From: Solanum dulcamara
Taxonomy: Eukaryota; Streptophyta; Magnoliopsida; Solanales; Solanaceae
Direction: 5' to 3'
Assembly: GCF_947179165.1 (NCBI RefSeq)
Contig: NC_077246.1
Location: forward strand, 72,636,421 to 72,700,420
Length of the DNA: 64,000 bases
In this document: positions 49,401 through 64,000 of the stretch, piece after piece
Layout of the letters: each line of letters begins with the position of its first letter
Position numbering within the stretch: position 1 is the stretch's first letter
Program-made: the position numbers and the translations under genes
The notes under the pieces: generated by a model
Told to the model about the DNA's origin: nothing
Databases searched by the model: none
Seen by the model: the letters and a program-made list of their open reading frames with translations, nothing else

Positions 49401-51623
49401 ATCACAAGCAGAAGGAGAACTCACATGACTGTTAAGATCTCATCCCTCGAGTATTTACATATTGCTTGCCGTAGGTGCTCAGCTGTCTGCCCGTCCATTG
49501 CTGCAACAGAATAAAAGCTTGAAATAAAATGTACTTCAGCTTCCAAAAAGGCTTGGACTTGCTCCTGCATTATTTTCAGTGTTTCCCGTGTTCGCAGAGC
49601 ATCACTATGCCATAAAGAAAACAAATATAACCACTTAGTTTGTTAATATAATTCTTAAGCAGCTTAAAAATCTCATAGCAAACTCCTCTCTAGGTATTCT
49701 TAGAGAACCACTAACCTTGATAAAATAAGTTGTGGAATCCAGCCCAGTTTTAGAAGGTTTTGCGAGACCTTGATAGCATCAAGTTGTCCAGACCTACTCA
49801 AAGGACGGTCGTGATCTGCTCAAGAACATAATGATGAAGTATTATATTAAACCTGTGAATAGAGCTACTTTTATGTTTATAGAGCAACACAGTAAACTTT
49901 TTCTGTAATTGTTTCTTTTAAAAGAGGAACATTTACATGAGGTATGGAATGCAAGCAGTTGGAGCATCAAAATTGAGCTATGTCATGCCCATTACAACTC
50001 ACAGTTTTCAGAAACCAGAATCTAAAAAGTTCTCCTTCCTGTCTCTTTACACTTTAATCCTAATTATTATTATTTTGATGAAATAAGAAGTTGTATTAAA
50101 AAGGCATCAAGGAGATGCATGAAAGATTACAAATCAAATGGTTATAACTCAAGTAATAGATAAAATCCCTGTGGCACTTACTGTTAAATGTTGCATACTC
50201 CTCGAGTTTGCAGCATGTAATTCCATTAAGTTGATCAACGTTATTCACAGCCAAGCATTTAAGCATCAACAAGAGAACCAAAACTCAGAAATGAAAAATC
50301 CATATCACGCAAACTTCCTCCTTGTAGTAATAGCATTTCACATTCCAAATAGAACGGAAATTGGTGCCCTTAATTGCACCAAATTTGAATCTTTTAGGTG
50401 CTTAATCGTTAGAGCTACTGAATAGAACAGGGAAAAGAAAATGGGTTCATGAATATAGCTCAAGTAATGGATAAAACTCACTGTTTCACTTACTGTTAAA
50501 AGTCCCATACACGTAGAGTTGCAACATGTTTTTCATAATCAAGCACTCTAGCATTAACAAGAGAGCCCAAATTCAAAAATGAAAAAATCCACTTCACGCA
50601 AACTTCCTTCTTGTATTAATAATAATCATTTAGCATCCCTAATACAACGGAAATCGATGCCCCTAAGTGCACCAAAATTGAACCTTTCAGGTGCTTAATC
50701 ACTAAAACTATTGAATTAAACAGGGAAAACAAAAGGGGTCATGGATATAGCTTGAGTAGTGTATTAAATCCCTCGAGCTCAAGAAAAATAGTCCAAAGCA
50801 ATCCCCAAAAAGAAGTAACAAAAATAGTAAGACACTAACAGAACCCTTTATTGCACCAAAATAGAACCCTTTAGGTGCTTAATCACTAAAACTACTGAAT
50901 TAAACAGGTAAAACAAAAGGGGTTCATGGATATAGCTCGAGTAGTGTATTAAATCCTTCGAGCTCAAGAAAAACAGTCCAAAGCAGTCCCGAAAAAGAAG
51001 TAACAAAAATAGTAAGACACTAACAGAACCCTTATTGCACCAAATTTGAATCTTTTAGTTGCTTAGACATTAAAACAACTGAATTACACAAAGAATACAA
51101 AAGGGGTTCATGGATATAGCTCAAGTAGAGTATTAAATCCCTCAAGCTCATGAAAAACAGTCTAAAGCAGTCAGTCCCGAAAAAGAAGTAACAAAACTAA
51201 CAAGACAGTAACAGAACAGAAACTACAACAAAACAAAATAATAATCGAGGTACAAAATTCCAATAAATTTGATCAAATGTATTCATAATCAAGATTCAAG
51301 AACACATTTTTTTCCAGATTTTAGTTGCTAAAGATGAGTAGTACAGTACCCCGGATGGATCGATTCTCCCAAGAACTCTTCGCATGTCGAAGCAATATGA
51401 GTCGACGAGCTGCAACTGACGAAAGGGTTGTTGTTGGGGTTTCTGTAGAAGTTGAAATCTGCTGCTGCTGATCTTGATTTGTTTCAATTACCAGAGAACT
51501 AACACCTCCACTGGATGAGGAGGCAAAAACACATTTTGGGTTTTTCTTGATTTGGGATTTTTTCCAGTAGTAGTTGTGTGGTATTTGTAATGGTTCCACA
51601 AGAGATGCTACTACAACATTCAT
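46437..51623 (-). CDS. SixA-like histidine phosphatase (phosphoglycerate mutase superfamily), plastid-targeted
   Basis: Exons in minus order: 51623-51350, 49815-49716, 49604-49425, 48289-48172, 46505-46437; phases close to 246 residues from the ATG at 51623. A second in-frame ATG at 51641 would add six residues (MKVTKK). The first ~70 residues are Ser/Gln/Thr-rich with few acids, as in a chloroplast transit peptide. The phosphatase core follows: LILLRHAKSSW (the RHG-type catalytic His), DHDRPLSRSGQLDA, SDALRTRET (second Arg), and CMGHNRGWEEA (second catalytic His). It ends with GGWKLQGLVKPDTAV. Bacterial SixA dephosphorylates phosphohistidine on HPt domains; the plant substrate is not known. 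Introns 1, 3 and 4 hold many repeats. Confidence 0.9.
47070..47665 (+). mobile_element. RTE-type LINE 3' fragment interrupted by a TS SINE
   Basis: Signature words 'agatgtgtggctatactc', 'gaggtggtttggtcatatcc', 'ccaatgcaccggt' and, at the 3' end, 'tagccgatcccaacatgttt' occur in RTE LINE order. The encoded part would read like ...RWFGHIQ... in good copies, but the frame is broken here. The SINE copy at 47513-47574 splits it near its 3' end. It lies in intron 4 of the phosphatase, opposite to the gene. Confidence 0.65.
47495..47592 (+). mobile_element. 5'-truncated TS SINE with perfect 18-bp target-site duplication
   Basis: Identical 18-bp direct repeats (atatgaatttcaatagga) at 47495-47512 and 47575-47592 flank 62 bp consisting of 'tctccagaccccatgttg', 'tgggatttcactggg' and a (TTG)n tail. 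Confidence 0.85.
48366..48660 (-). mobile_element. L1-type LINE remnant (end of reverse transcriptase ORF)
   Basis: A 92-codon minus-strand frame begins MWIIWNERNIKAFE and has SFLRLCLFVRFWS, like the W-x-IW-x-ERN...F region that closes plant L1 ORF2 proteins (zf-RVT region). No upstream polymerase motifs are present. It lies in intron 3 of the phosphatase. Confidence 0.5.
48962..49130 (-). mobile_element. tRNA-derived SINE (SolS-like)
   Basis: On the minus strand the order is 'cctagtggttaatgaagtgg' (A-box-like), 'gaggtcctaggtgcaaatcc' (B-box-like), 'aaaaccactaggtgatgtct' and 'ggggtagtaggtagcaggta', the structure of a Solanaceae tRNA-derived SINE. It lies in intron 3 of the phosphatase. Confidence 0.65.
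50060..51220. repeat. hierarchical tandem repeat array in phosphatase intron 1
   Basis: Two copies of a roughly 300-bp unit (50138-50450 and 50450-50740; both with 'cacttactgttaaa', 'atgaaaa..atcca', 'cacgcaaacttcct', 'acggaaat') grade into about three copies of a 184-bp unit (starts near 50693, 50877, 51060; 'gcttaatcactaaaactac', 'ggggttcatggatatagctc', 'aaagcagtcccgaaaaagaa'). The left edge (50060-50110) looks like an L1 3' end on the minus strand. Confidence 0.8.
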
Positions 51624-51641
51624 TTTCTTGGTTACCTTCAA

Positions 51642-52660
51642 TTACTCTTCCAATGGAAAGTTTCTTTTATAGCTAGAGTTTAAGTGGCTTGTTTGGATTT
51701 TCTATAACAAAAAAAAACTTATGTTGTCCCCAATTGTGTTTCATAGACACTCATGCTGTGACACATAAATTTTAGTGGTGTTTTGATGATCATTTTGTAT
51801 GTCTAGATATGCATATTCAAAGTTTGAGTATTTTCAACAAGGAATATGGTGGAGTGAAGTACTCTTTCATCTTTAATCAAAAATTCGAGTCCCTTGAGTA
51901 CGGAGTCTCTTTGTTAGGTAGCCTTTACGCCCTGTTTTAATTCGGAGCACGGAGTGGGAAATCAAAAAAAAATATTTGAGTATATACTTGTCAGCCGAGG
52001 CCAAGTTTGAATTTGTGTTTATGTCTTATGCTTTTATAAATTTGTAATGTACCTATTAATTTTTCCGTTATTCTATTTTATGTAATTAAAATTAGATATT
52101 TCAAAATCATCTAAGTTTCTCATTAATGTTAGAACAATTCGAATGATTTACACAGAAAATCGTATGAGATGCACGCGTTCTATATAACAAATCGCGTGAG
52201 ATTGTCATGTAGGACACATATGTTTACTTTTTTAGCTTGATGATAATTTAAGTATTTACTTGTGCACGGATATAAATGTCAATTAATGTCAAGTTAAATG
52301 ACCCATTTGCGTATTATACCTTTTGTCTACAATGTTAGCTTTGGAAAAAGATAAAGTTGCATAGAGTCATTTGTCTCCAAAAAAAGAGCTACAAACAAGT
52401 AGATTTCCCTATAAGAATGTCTTCAACTGGAAACTCCAGCTACATGGAATGCTTTTATCTATACAATGAATTCAAACTAATTTATATATGGAAATTCTAA
52501 TGTAGCCATTGTATAGCCTTATTGAGGTGTAACAATCTTGAATCTCCCCGCGGGCCTTTACTATGATGCTAGTTGATGCCCGAGGGGAAAGAAATGAGTG
52601 ATTATATCGTTATCCCTGGTCCTTTGACAACACGATCAATCCAAGATTCTCTACAGATTT
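51642..52660. other. non-coding interval with a SolS-like SINE
   Basis: A tRNA-derived SINE fragment lies at about 51848-51965 (atggtggagtgaagta, then aattcgagtccctt, then gagtctctttgttaggtag). The rest holds the promoter of the phosphatase (left) and the 3' UTR of the carboxypeptidase (right). No gene is seen. Confidence 0.5.
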
Positions 52661-58177
<5,517 letters not shown>

Positions 58178-58550
58178 GACTCTCATCGAATTTTGAGAAA
58201 AGGTTTATTTATATTATCCGTTAAAAGTTTGGCTCATTTATGTCTTTTGAGAAAAGACTCATCTGCCAAATTTTTAACAAATGGCATGGATGAAACTTTT
58301 CTCAAAGTTTGATGGCATATATGAACTTTTTCAATTTTAAATAATAATTTAGTTAATGGCATAGCCGGATCATAATTGACCACGTGTACAAAATAATTTT
58401 ACAAAATGAAAAACATTTTTAGTTTACAAATAATGACATGGATGAGTCTTTTCTCAGATGAAAATGGCATAAATGAGCCAAACTTTTAACGATTGGCATA
58501 AATAAGTCTTTTCTCAAAGTTCGATTGTATATTTGAGCCTTTTCTCTAAG
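58178..58550. mobile_element. fold-back element with long imperfect inverted repeats
   Basis: The left arm at 58195-58270 (ttttgagaaaaggtttattt ... gttaaaagtttggctcattt ... gaaaagactcatc) is repeated in inverted form at about 58434-58545 (gatgagtcttttctc ... aaatgagccaaacttttaac ... cttttctcaaag). The arms are each about 80-110 bp around a roughly 170-bp centre. Confidence 0.7.
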
Positions 58551-59014
58551 AAAAAAAACGGTCACATCTGTAGCACCACATTGTTTTGATGTGGTGTGTC
58601 TTTTGTCATTCACAACCACAGACATGTTCTACTTAAGGTTGATGTGTATAATTGAAAGAAGATGACATAGTTTATGCGGTTAACTCCATTATCTAATAGA
58701 CAAATTAAAACGCACGCAAAAGTTTTTTTAAAAAAATTAATAGACAAATGTCTAATTGAAACATTGTATTAAGATATGAGATGTTCAGTTGAAACAAGAC
58801 TTAACTGAAGTATCTAAATGGAATATCTTGACAGTTTGAGGTTCTCGATATGTTTTAAGCCTTAAAAATTCTTCATTCGTTCACTTTCACTAGTCTAGTA
58901 TTTCAAAAATAGATGAAAAGACAAAAAACTTTTCTTATTTTACCCTCAACAATAATTACTTATTTTCTAAATCATTTTTCAAACTCAAGATTGTATCAAT
59001 TAATATAAATATAT

Positions 59015-59308
59015 TACTCTCTCTATTTCATATTAAGTGAATTTGTGAGACAATATACACATATTAAGAAAAACATTCAAAGACATAATTTGAACCATAC
59101 TTTCCACTATTACCCTTTGTAAAATCATAAATATAACTTTGCAAGTAATGTGATATATCTATTAGAAAATATAAAATTTCAATAAATAAAAGGACAAATA
59201 TGAAAAAAAAATACAAACATCTATCTTGAATTTTAAATAATTTAATTATTTTTAATAATGAAAAATCTCTCAAAAATTTACTTAATACGAAATGGATGAA
59301 ACAGAATA
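59015..59308. mobile_element. Stowaway-like MITE
   Basis: The left end 'tactctctctatttcatatt' followed by 'aagtgaatttgtgaga' matches, inverted, the right end 'ctctcaaaaatttacttaat' followed by 'acgaaatggatgaaacagaa'. It is about 295 bp and non-coding. Confidence 0.75.
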
Positions 59309-60770
59309 ATTGGAATAGAGGATTTTTTCTTTAAAAAGCACTATAATAAAATACACATATTTATCATAATTTCTTAAAAAGCGTGTCGAAATATACTTTC
59401 ATTCTAATTCACACAATCCCACTATTGGGTCCTGGAAAATAGGGAACAGTGTTAAATAAGGGATCTTTTTTTTTTCTTTGTTGATTTTATTATGTCAGCC
59501 ACTTTTGGAGCAATTTGACTTAACAGGTAACAGGAGAACATGGGGATTTTATGGACTTGGGTTTGATTGGCTGGCAAAACTCTTATCACAAATAATTCAC
59601 ATGACTTTTTGGATCTAAGATTATTTAATTCATATAAACCGTTGAACATGAGATAGATGATAAAAACTTCAAAACTTTAATCAGGTATTTCGAATTAGAA
59701 CCTAAAAAAAATATTAAAAAATGTTAATTATTTGAATTTTGAGAATGAAAAAAATCAGACTTCACCTTTAGAATAGGCCTTAAGATTAGTTCGACTCCGA
59801 AGACCTACTAGTAATACCTTTAGGAAGAAAAAAGGGTACGACTATATTCCCTCCAACACGAAACTAGTCAGGTCAGTAAATTTTTGAATAGTAATTGATT
59901 GGAAAAATGAGAATGAGTGACCGGCGCAAATATCAAAAAGTAGGCGACAACAATAATATAGTCAAGTATATCTTTAATCAGAAGCTTGTGTTTCAATCTC
60001 GAAAATTAAAAGGAGCCATATACTATTATTATTCGACCAGTAGATTTCGAATATCAAATAGTTGAACTTTTAGAAAAAAAAGAACAAGATTATAACGACA
60101 TTCTTTATGTATTTCTAGTTGGACTAAAGACAATGTAGAAGGTTTGCAAATTTTTAACCACTTTTTTTATACTCATTATTATATACATTTAGTTAGGATT
60201 ATTCAACTTGCCACATGAACCGCCGTGAATTAGTTGTAATTTGTAAATTAAACCTTTTTTATTACGTAAGGGACCATTCACAAGTTGTGTTGAAAAAATC
60301 TATTAGTTTTTATATCAAATGAATTTTATTAATTTTTTAATTTAAAGCTTATGACGTAGAAGTTGACATGCAGCGAAGTTGTTTAGTGCAACATAAAGGA
60401 GAACGTTACATTACCTATATAGAGATCTAGATTATATGTGTGTGTTGTTAGAGAGGAAAATTCTTGATTAGACATCGAACGTGAGTTGTGGTTGGTTAAG
60501 GGTATGTCACTTGTATTCACTAATATTAAAATTGATGCATTGTGCACTACGTCTTATTCTTGGAATTCAACTATGAAGCCTTTAGATAAAGATAGAGAAC
60601 GAAAGAATTTTATTTATTTCACTATATTGCTTTGATTAAATTATGTCTTTAAAGTATTTTTGAAGTTTTATGAAGAGTCTAAAGTTGATTTTGAAACGGC
60701 AAAATTTGTATGAAAAATATCAACTTTGGTTATATTACAGGAATCTTGATATTGGGTATTTGTGCACTTG
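59309..60770. other. intergenic DNA, no gene seen
   Basis: AT-rich sequence with short open frames only. Faint SINE-like words occur near 59650-59720. Nothing else could be supported. Confidence 0.4.
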
Positions 60771-60774
60771 CTAT

Positions 60775-61000
60775 CTGGGCTTCATCAATCGGCCCAAGGT
60801 CAATTTGGGCTTATTTACTTGAACTTTATGGGCTTGGCCTGCATTTTATTAAGGCCCATTTGCTAGCTATTTTATCATAGCAATCCCAATGGGCTTTTTC
60901 AGCCCAAGTCTTCTTAATCAGGCCCATATTTATATTTTGGTGGCTAACATTTAGTATAGCCCAGTCGACTTGTTAGATTTATGGCCCACTTGGCCCAAAA
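60775..61000. promoter_or_regulatory. cluster of TGGGC/GCCCA (site II, TCP-type) motifs
   Basis: Eleven TGGGC or GCCCA cores lie in about 225 bp (for example 60776, 60792, 60806, 60829, 60854, 60889, 60902, 60922, 60959, 60983, 60992), on both strands, in otherwise AT-rich DNA. Site II motifs (TGGGCY) bind TCP factors in promoters of ribosomal and organelle-biogenesis genes of plants. No coding frame follows closely on either side, so the promoter role is an inference. Confidence 0.45.
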
Positions 61001-62055
61001 CTTAAAAAAAAAGCATTTAAAAAGTTAAATAATTAAACAAGATATTTCGTTCTATACGTTCTATTATTGGTTCGTCCAACCTATGTATGTCTCGTTTAGT
61101 GACATAGTAAGCAAAGAAATACCAATAATCAATCTGAGTATGAAATACAATGTTGTTAATTAAAAGGTAATACACGTGTAGTATTATAAGAAATCAAGCT
61201 CTAGTGAATCGATAGGTTGCCGCTTATCACCGACAATCTAGTTTTTTTCATTTTTTTTAAAGTCATTTTTTGCTCCAATTCGAGCAATATTCTAAAAAAA
61301 AAAAAAACTACTCCATTATGTTATTAACATGCACATGACCTTGCACCATCTGGACTAAGTGGTGGAGTTAAGATTTCATTGAAGTATGTCAATGGTTGCA
61401 GTTAAAAAAAATACAATTATGGGGCCAACAATGCTAAAACACATGATCTCAAGGAACTTTTGCAATCCCTTAATCATTGCACTAAACATTCAACTTGTGT
61501 TAAGACGTGTCAGCACTTATATGTATATATATTTATTAAATCAAAATTTGACCTATATACAATGTAATTTTCTCCAAAGAGGCATCTTTTGACACCCCTC
61601 GAACGAGAATAGCTCCGTCCCTGCATCACATTCGTGAAGCATCGCGTTTCACTCGCTCAAGAAGACATACGCATAATTAAGATCACTAGTGTTTTCAGTC
61701 TAAAAATGCTTCAAAGTTCAAACTAATAAACCAACTTTTTTATATACTATATTGGAGGATCAAGAAATTCAAAAGAAAAAAGATCATGAAAATTAAACAA
61801 ACAACTGTTATATGAAATATTTACACCTATATACTGAATAAAAGGAAAAAAGAAGACAACAAAAATTGAACACACAACTAAATAGAGAGAATTAAACATA
61901 TATCTATTATATATATAGAAGACTCTCATCAATTATCACTAAACATACAATTATTATACGAAAGACTTTCATCAAACATTAACTAATTTATAATAACAAT
62001 TACAAATTCTCATCGATATCACTAAACTATATATGATCACTTCTATTTTTTCTCG

Positions 62056-62664
62056 TCACATGACTTGTGGAATGTAACTAATGGATGCCTTCACCACTGC
62101 TTTAGCATGATAAGAGTAATTATCACTACAACTTAATTTTTTGATTAGCCACCATAACCCCTTTTCTTTACCCTTATTATTACATTTAATATTATTTACA
62201 TCCACTTTCTCATCATTAGTTTTTCTTAAATGAAATTGAGAAAGTGATAAAACTTTATTATTACTACTTTGTCTTCTCTTAAGGTCTCTCAATTCCATCT
62301 CCTGTGAAAATGATTTTGATATTCCAAATAACAATAAGTGCCATGATTTCAACCCCTTCTTATTACCTTGGAAAAATGTGATATAATCCCCTAATTTTCT
62401 CTTGTTTTTGAGCTTTTGGGGATTAATATCTTTGATGGTTTTTTCTTGAGGAATTATTTTTCCACAAAAAATAATATCTTGATGATGGAAAAATTGATTC
62501 TTGATCCATTCTTGATTGGAAAACTCAAACAACCCTTCCTCTTGAGATTCTTCACTTGAATTGTAGTTTTCCCATTTTTTAGCATTGCTACATATAGGAA
62601 GGTCGCGAAAGGAAAGACAATCTTCTTCTTCTTGATTTTCGTTTATAAACTCGTCGTATTCCAT
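62056..62664 (-). CDS. uncharacterised plant protein, 202 residues
   Basis: The frame starts at the ATG at 62664 (MEYDEFINENQEEEDCLSFRDLPI). Upstream it stays open for nine more codons, but these come after a good acceptor sequence (tttcag), so an upstream 5' exon is likely and the ATG at 62664 is the simplest start. The N-terminal third is acidic, with GLFEFSNQEWI. The middle has DIIFCGKIIPQEK and the basic KLKNKRKLGDYI; further on are SWHLLLFGISKSF and MELRDLKRRQSSN, and the C-terminus is basic (KGKEKGLWWLIKKL). The 'D-x-IFFxGKIIP ... MELRDLKxRQ' arrangement recalls uncharacterised plant families near the membrane-associated kinase regulators, but that is only a weak resemblance. The protein is probably cytosolic or nuclear, without signal peptide or membrane helix. 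Confidence 0.6.
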   Translation of the reverse strand: MEYDEFINENQEEEDCLSFRDLPICSNAKKWENYNSSEESQEEGLFEFSNQEWIKNQFFHHQDIIFCGKIIPQEKTIKDINPQKLKNKRKLGDYITFFQGNKKGLKSWHLLLFGISKSFSQEMELRDLKRRQSSNNKVLSLSQFHLRKTNDEKVDVNNIKCNNKGKEKGLWWLIKKLSCSDNYSYHAKAVVKASISYIPQVM

Positions 62665-63060
62665 CTTTGTATCTTCCTCCTGAAACAACAATATAATAAC
62701 AATTACGCCTTAATCCAAAAAAAAAAATTAACTAGAAAAAAATTAAAGACATACTTATTTTGGTGAGAAGGAAGAAGCTAAGATTAACATACACGTATAT
62801 AAGGAGATTTAGAGAGTTTTTTTTTTTTTTTACTAGCAACAACACTAGTAGTTAATTAATATTTGTTTGTTGACTATATTATTTGGCTTCTAGAAGAATG
62901 AAACTTTGTTAGGGAAATATTTTCTTTTTAATTTTGACTAATCTAGAAGAGTAGGCGGAGAAAGCAAAATAGAATGATAAGACAATTGTTAATTAATTAA
63001 AGTTTAATTATAAAGAGAGTTCACATTGAAGAATGAATTAGATAAAGTTATTGTAATATA

Positions 63061-63336
63061 TACTTCCTCTATTCCTATTTACTTGTCAAATATTTTCTAA
63101 TTTGGTTTCACTTTATACTTGTTAATTTTGACAAATCAATAAAGATCAATTTTTTCCTTTCTATTATATACTCAATTTATTAATATTGAGTTAATGTCTT
63201 TGAAAAATATACTGAATAAATATTTTTAAAACTTTATTAATTAATAGGAATAAAATGATAAACTCGTTTTACCAATTATTTTTTTAATAGATATGTCAAG
63301 TTAAAACTTAATAAGTAAAAAGTAACGGACAGAGTA
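63061..63336. mobile_element. Stowaway-like MITE
   Basis: The left end 'tacttcctctattcctattt' and 'acttgtca' are an imperfect inverted match to the right end 'aataagtaaaaagtaacgga' and 'cagagta'. It is about 275 bp, AT-rich, about 400 bp upstream of the 202-residue gene. Confidence 0.7.
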
Positions 63337-64000
63337 CACAAAAAGATAAAACTATAAATTGAAGTGCCTCTATAAATTATCTTATTGAAGAAAATTCTTT
63401 TCCTTCCATTATCATATTATTTATTGTTATATTATTTCTTTTTTTTAATAACTAATTTGATATACTTTATTTGAATCAAAAAGATATCAAAAATAATCTC
63501 GTCATCTTCACAAAATAAGAATAACACTGTATACTATATTTTATTCTTTCTAGATTTTACTTATGAAATTATATTAATTGTATTGTTGTATATATATCAT
63601 ATTAAGATTTTTTTAAAATTAAGAATAGGTTTTAGATCATGAATCTGGCCACTTAGATGTAACAAAACACGTGACGAAATTGAAAAAAAAAAGGTCAAAA
63701 CAAAAACAGAAGTATAAATATATATTAATTAATGTATGAATACAACAATAAATATCCATTAATTCATAGTCTTTAAATTATAGTCTTATATCGAAGACCA
63801 TAAAATGTGGTATTTGAAGGAATAAAAAAATGACTAACCAATAATGGACACATGAAGAAGCTATAAGTGACATTTTATGTTGTTTATTTATGGCAGATTT
63901 TTATTTATACATATAATTAAAAAATTAAAAATAACATTTTATCTGTTAGTATTCGAGGATCAAGTAAATAATCATATTTTTCATTAGTTAAAATGAAGTG
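63337..64000. other. AT-rich intergenic DNA, no gene seen
   Basis: Only A/T-rich sequence with no frame of note; nothing could be assigned. Confidence 0.4.

Overview
The window is a piece of a plant nuclear chromosome, very probably from the Solanaceae (Solanum-like). The coding genes have many short exons with GT-AG introns, the intergenic DNA is AT-rich, and the repeats are typical of the family: a TS-type SINE with a (TTG)n tail, tRNA-derived SolS-like SINEs, RTE and L1 LINE ends, Stowaway-like and hAT-like MITEs, a TRIM element and a Copia LTR remnant. No bacterial, organellar or viral genes were seen.

Layout from left to right. 1-2.9 kb: repeat land (degenerate Copia remnant, minisatellites, a MITE with perfect terminal inverted repeats). 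2.96-7.64 kb (+): a subtilisin-like protease gene of ten exons that is broken twice. Its third exon lies inverted inside intron 2, and exon 6 has a 2-bp deletion. 9.38-10.0 kb (+): a single-exon gene for an acidic protein that I do not recognise. 10-13.8 kb: AT-rich DNA with a 1.1-kb TIR element. 13.8-20.7 kb (+): a GAUT3/4-type galacturonosyltransferase whose 5' end (leader intron plus start of the coding exon) is tandemly triplicated. 20.7-25.6 kb: non-coding with SINE and MITE insertions. 25.6-29.2 kb (+): RING-VWA E3 ubiquitin ligase of the WAV3/EDA40 family. 30.95-36.0 kb (+): MYB-CC (GARP) transcription factor with a 3-kb repeat-filled first intron. 37.1-44.7 kb (-): 13-exon alpha/beta hydrolase. 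46.4-51.6 kb (-): SixA-like histidine phosphatase with a predicted plastid transit peptide. 52.7-57.4 kb (-): serine carboxypeptidase-like protein. 57.5-62 kb: non-coding, with a fold-back element and a dense cluster of TGGGC/GCCCA (site II) motifs. 62.06-62.66 kb (-): an uncharacterised plant protein.

The genes do not form a pathway; this is an ordinary eukaryotic neighbourhood. The MYB-CC gene and the hydrolase are convergent, while the hydrolase, phosphatase and carboxypeptidase run head-to-tail on the minus strand. Exon junctions were placed by hand from GT/AG sites and reading phase. All seven multi-exon models join with consistent phases; the protease does so only after its inverted exon is counted and the two missing bases are allowed for. 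I did not find a wholly new multi-gene system. The most unusual items are the inverted exon in the protease, the triplicated GAUT start region, the orphan site II cluster, and the four ~140-350-bp tandem arrays that sit in or just before first introns of four neighbouring genes.
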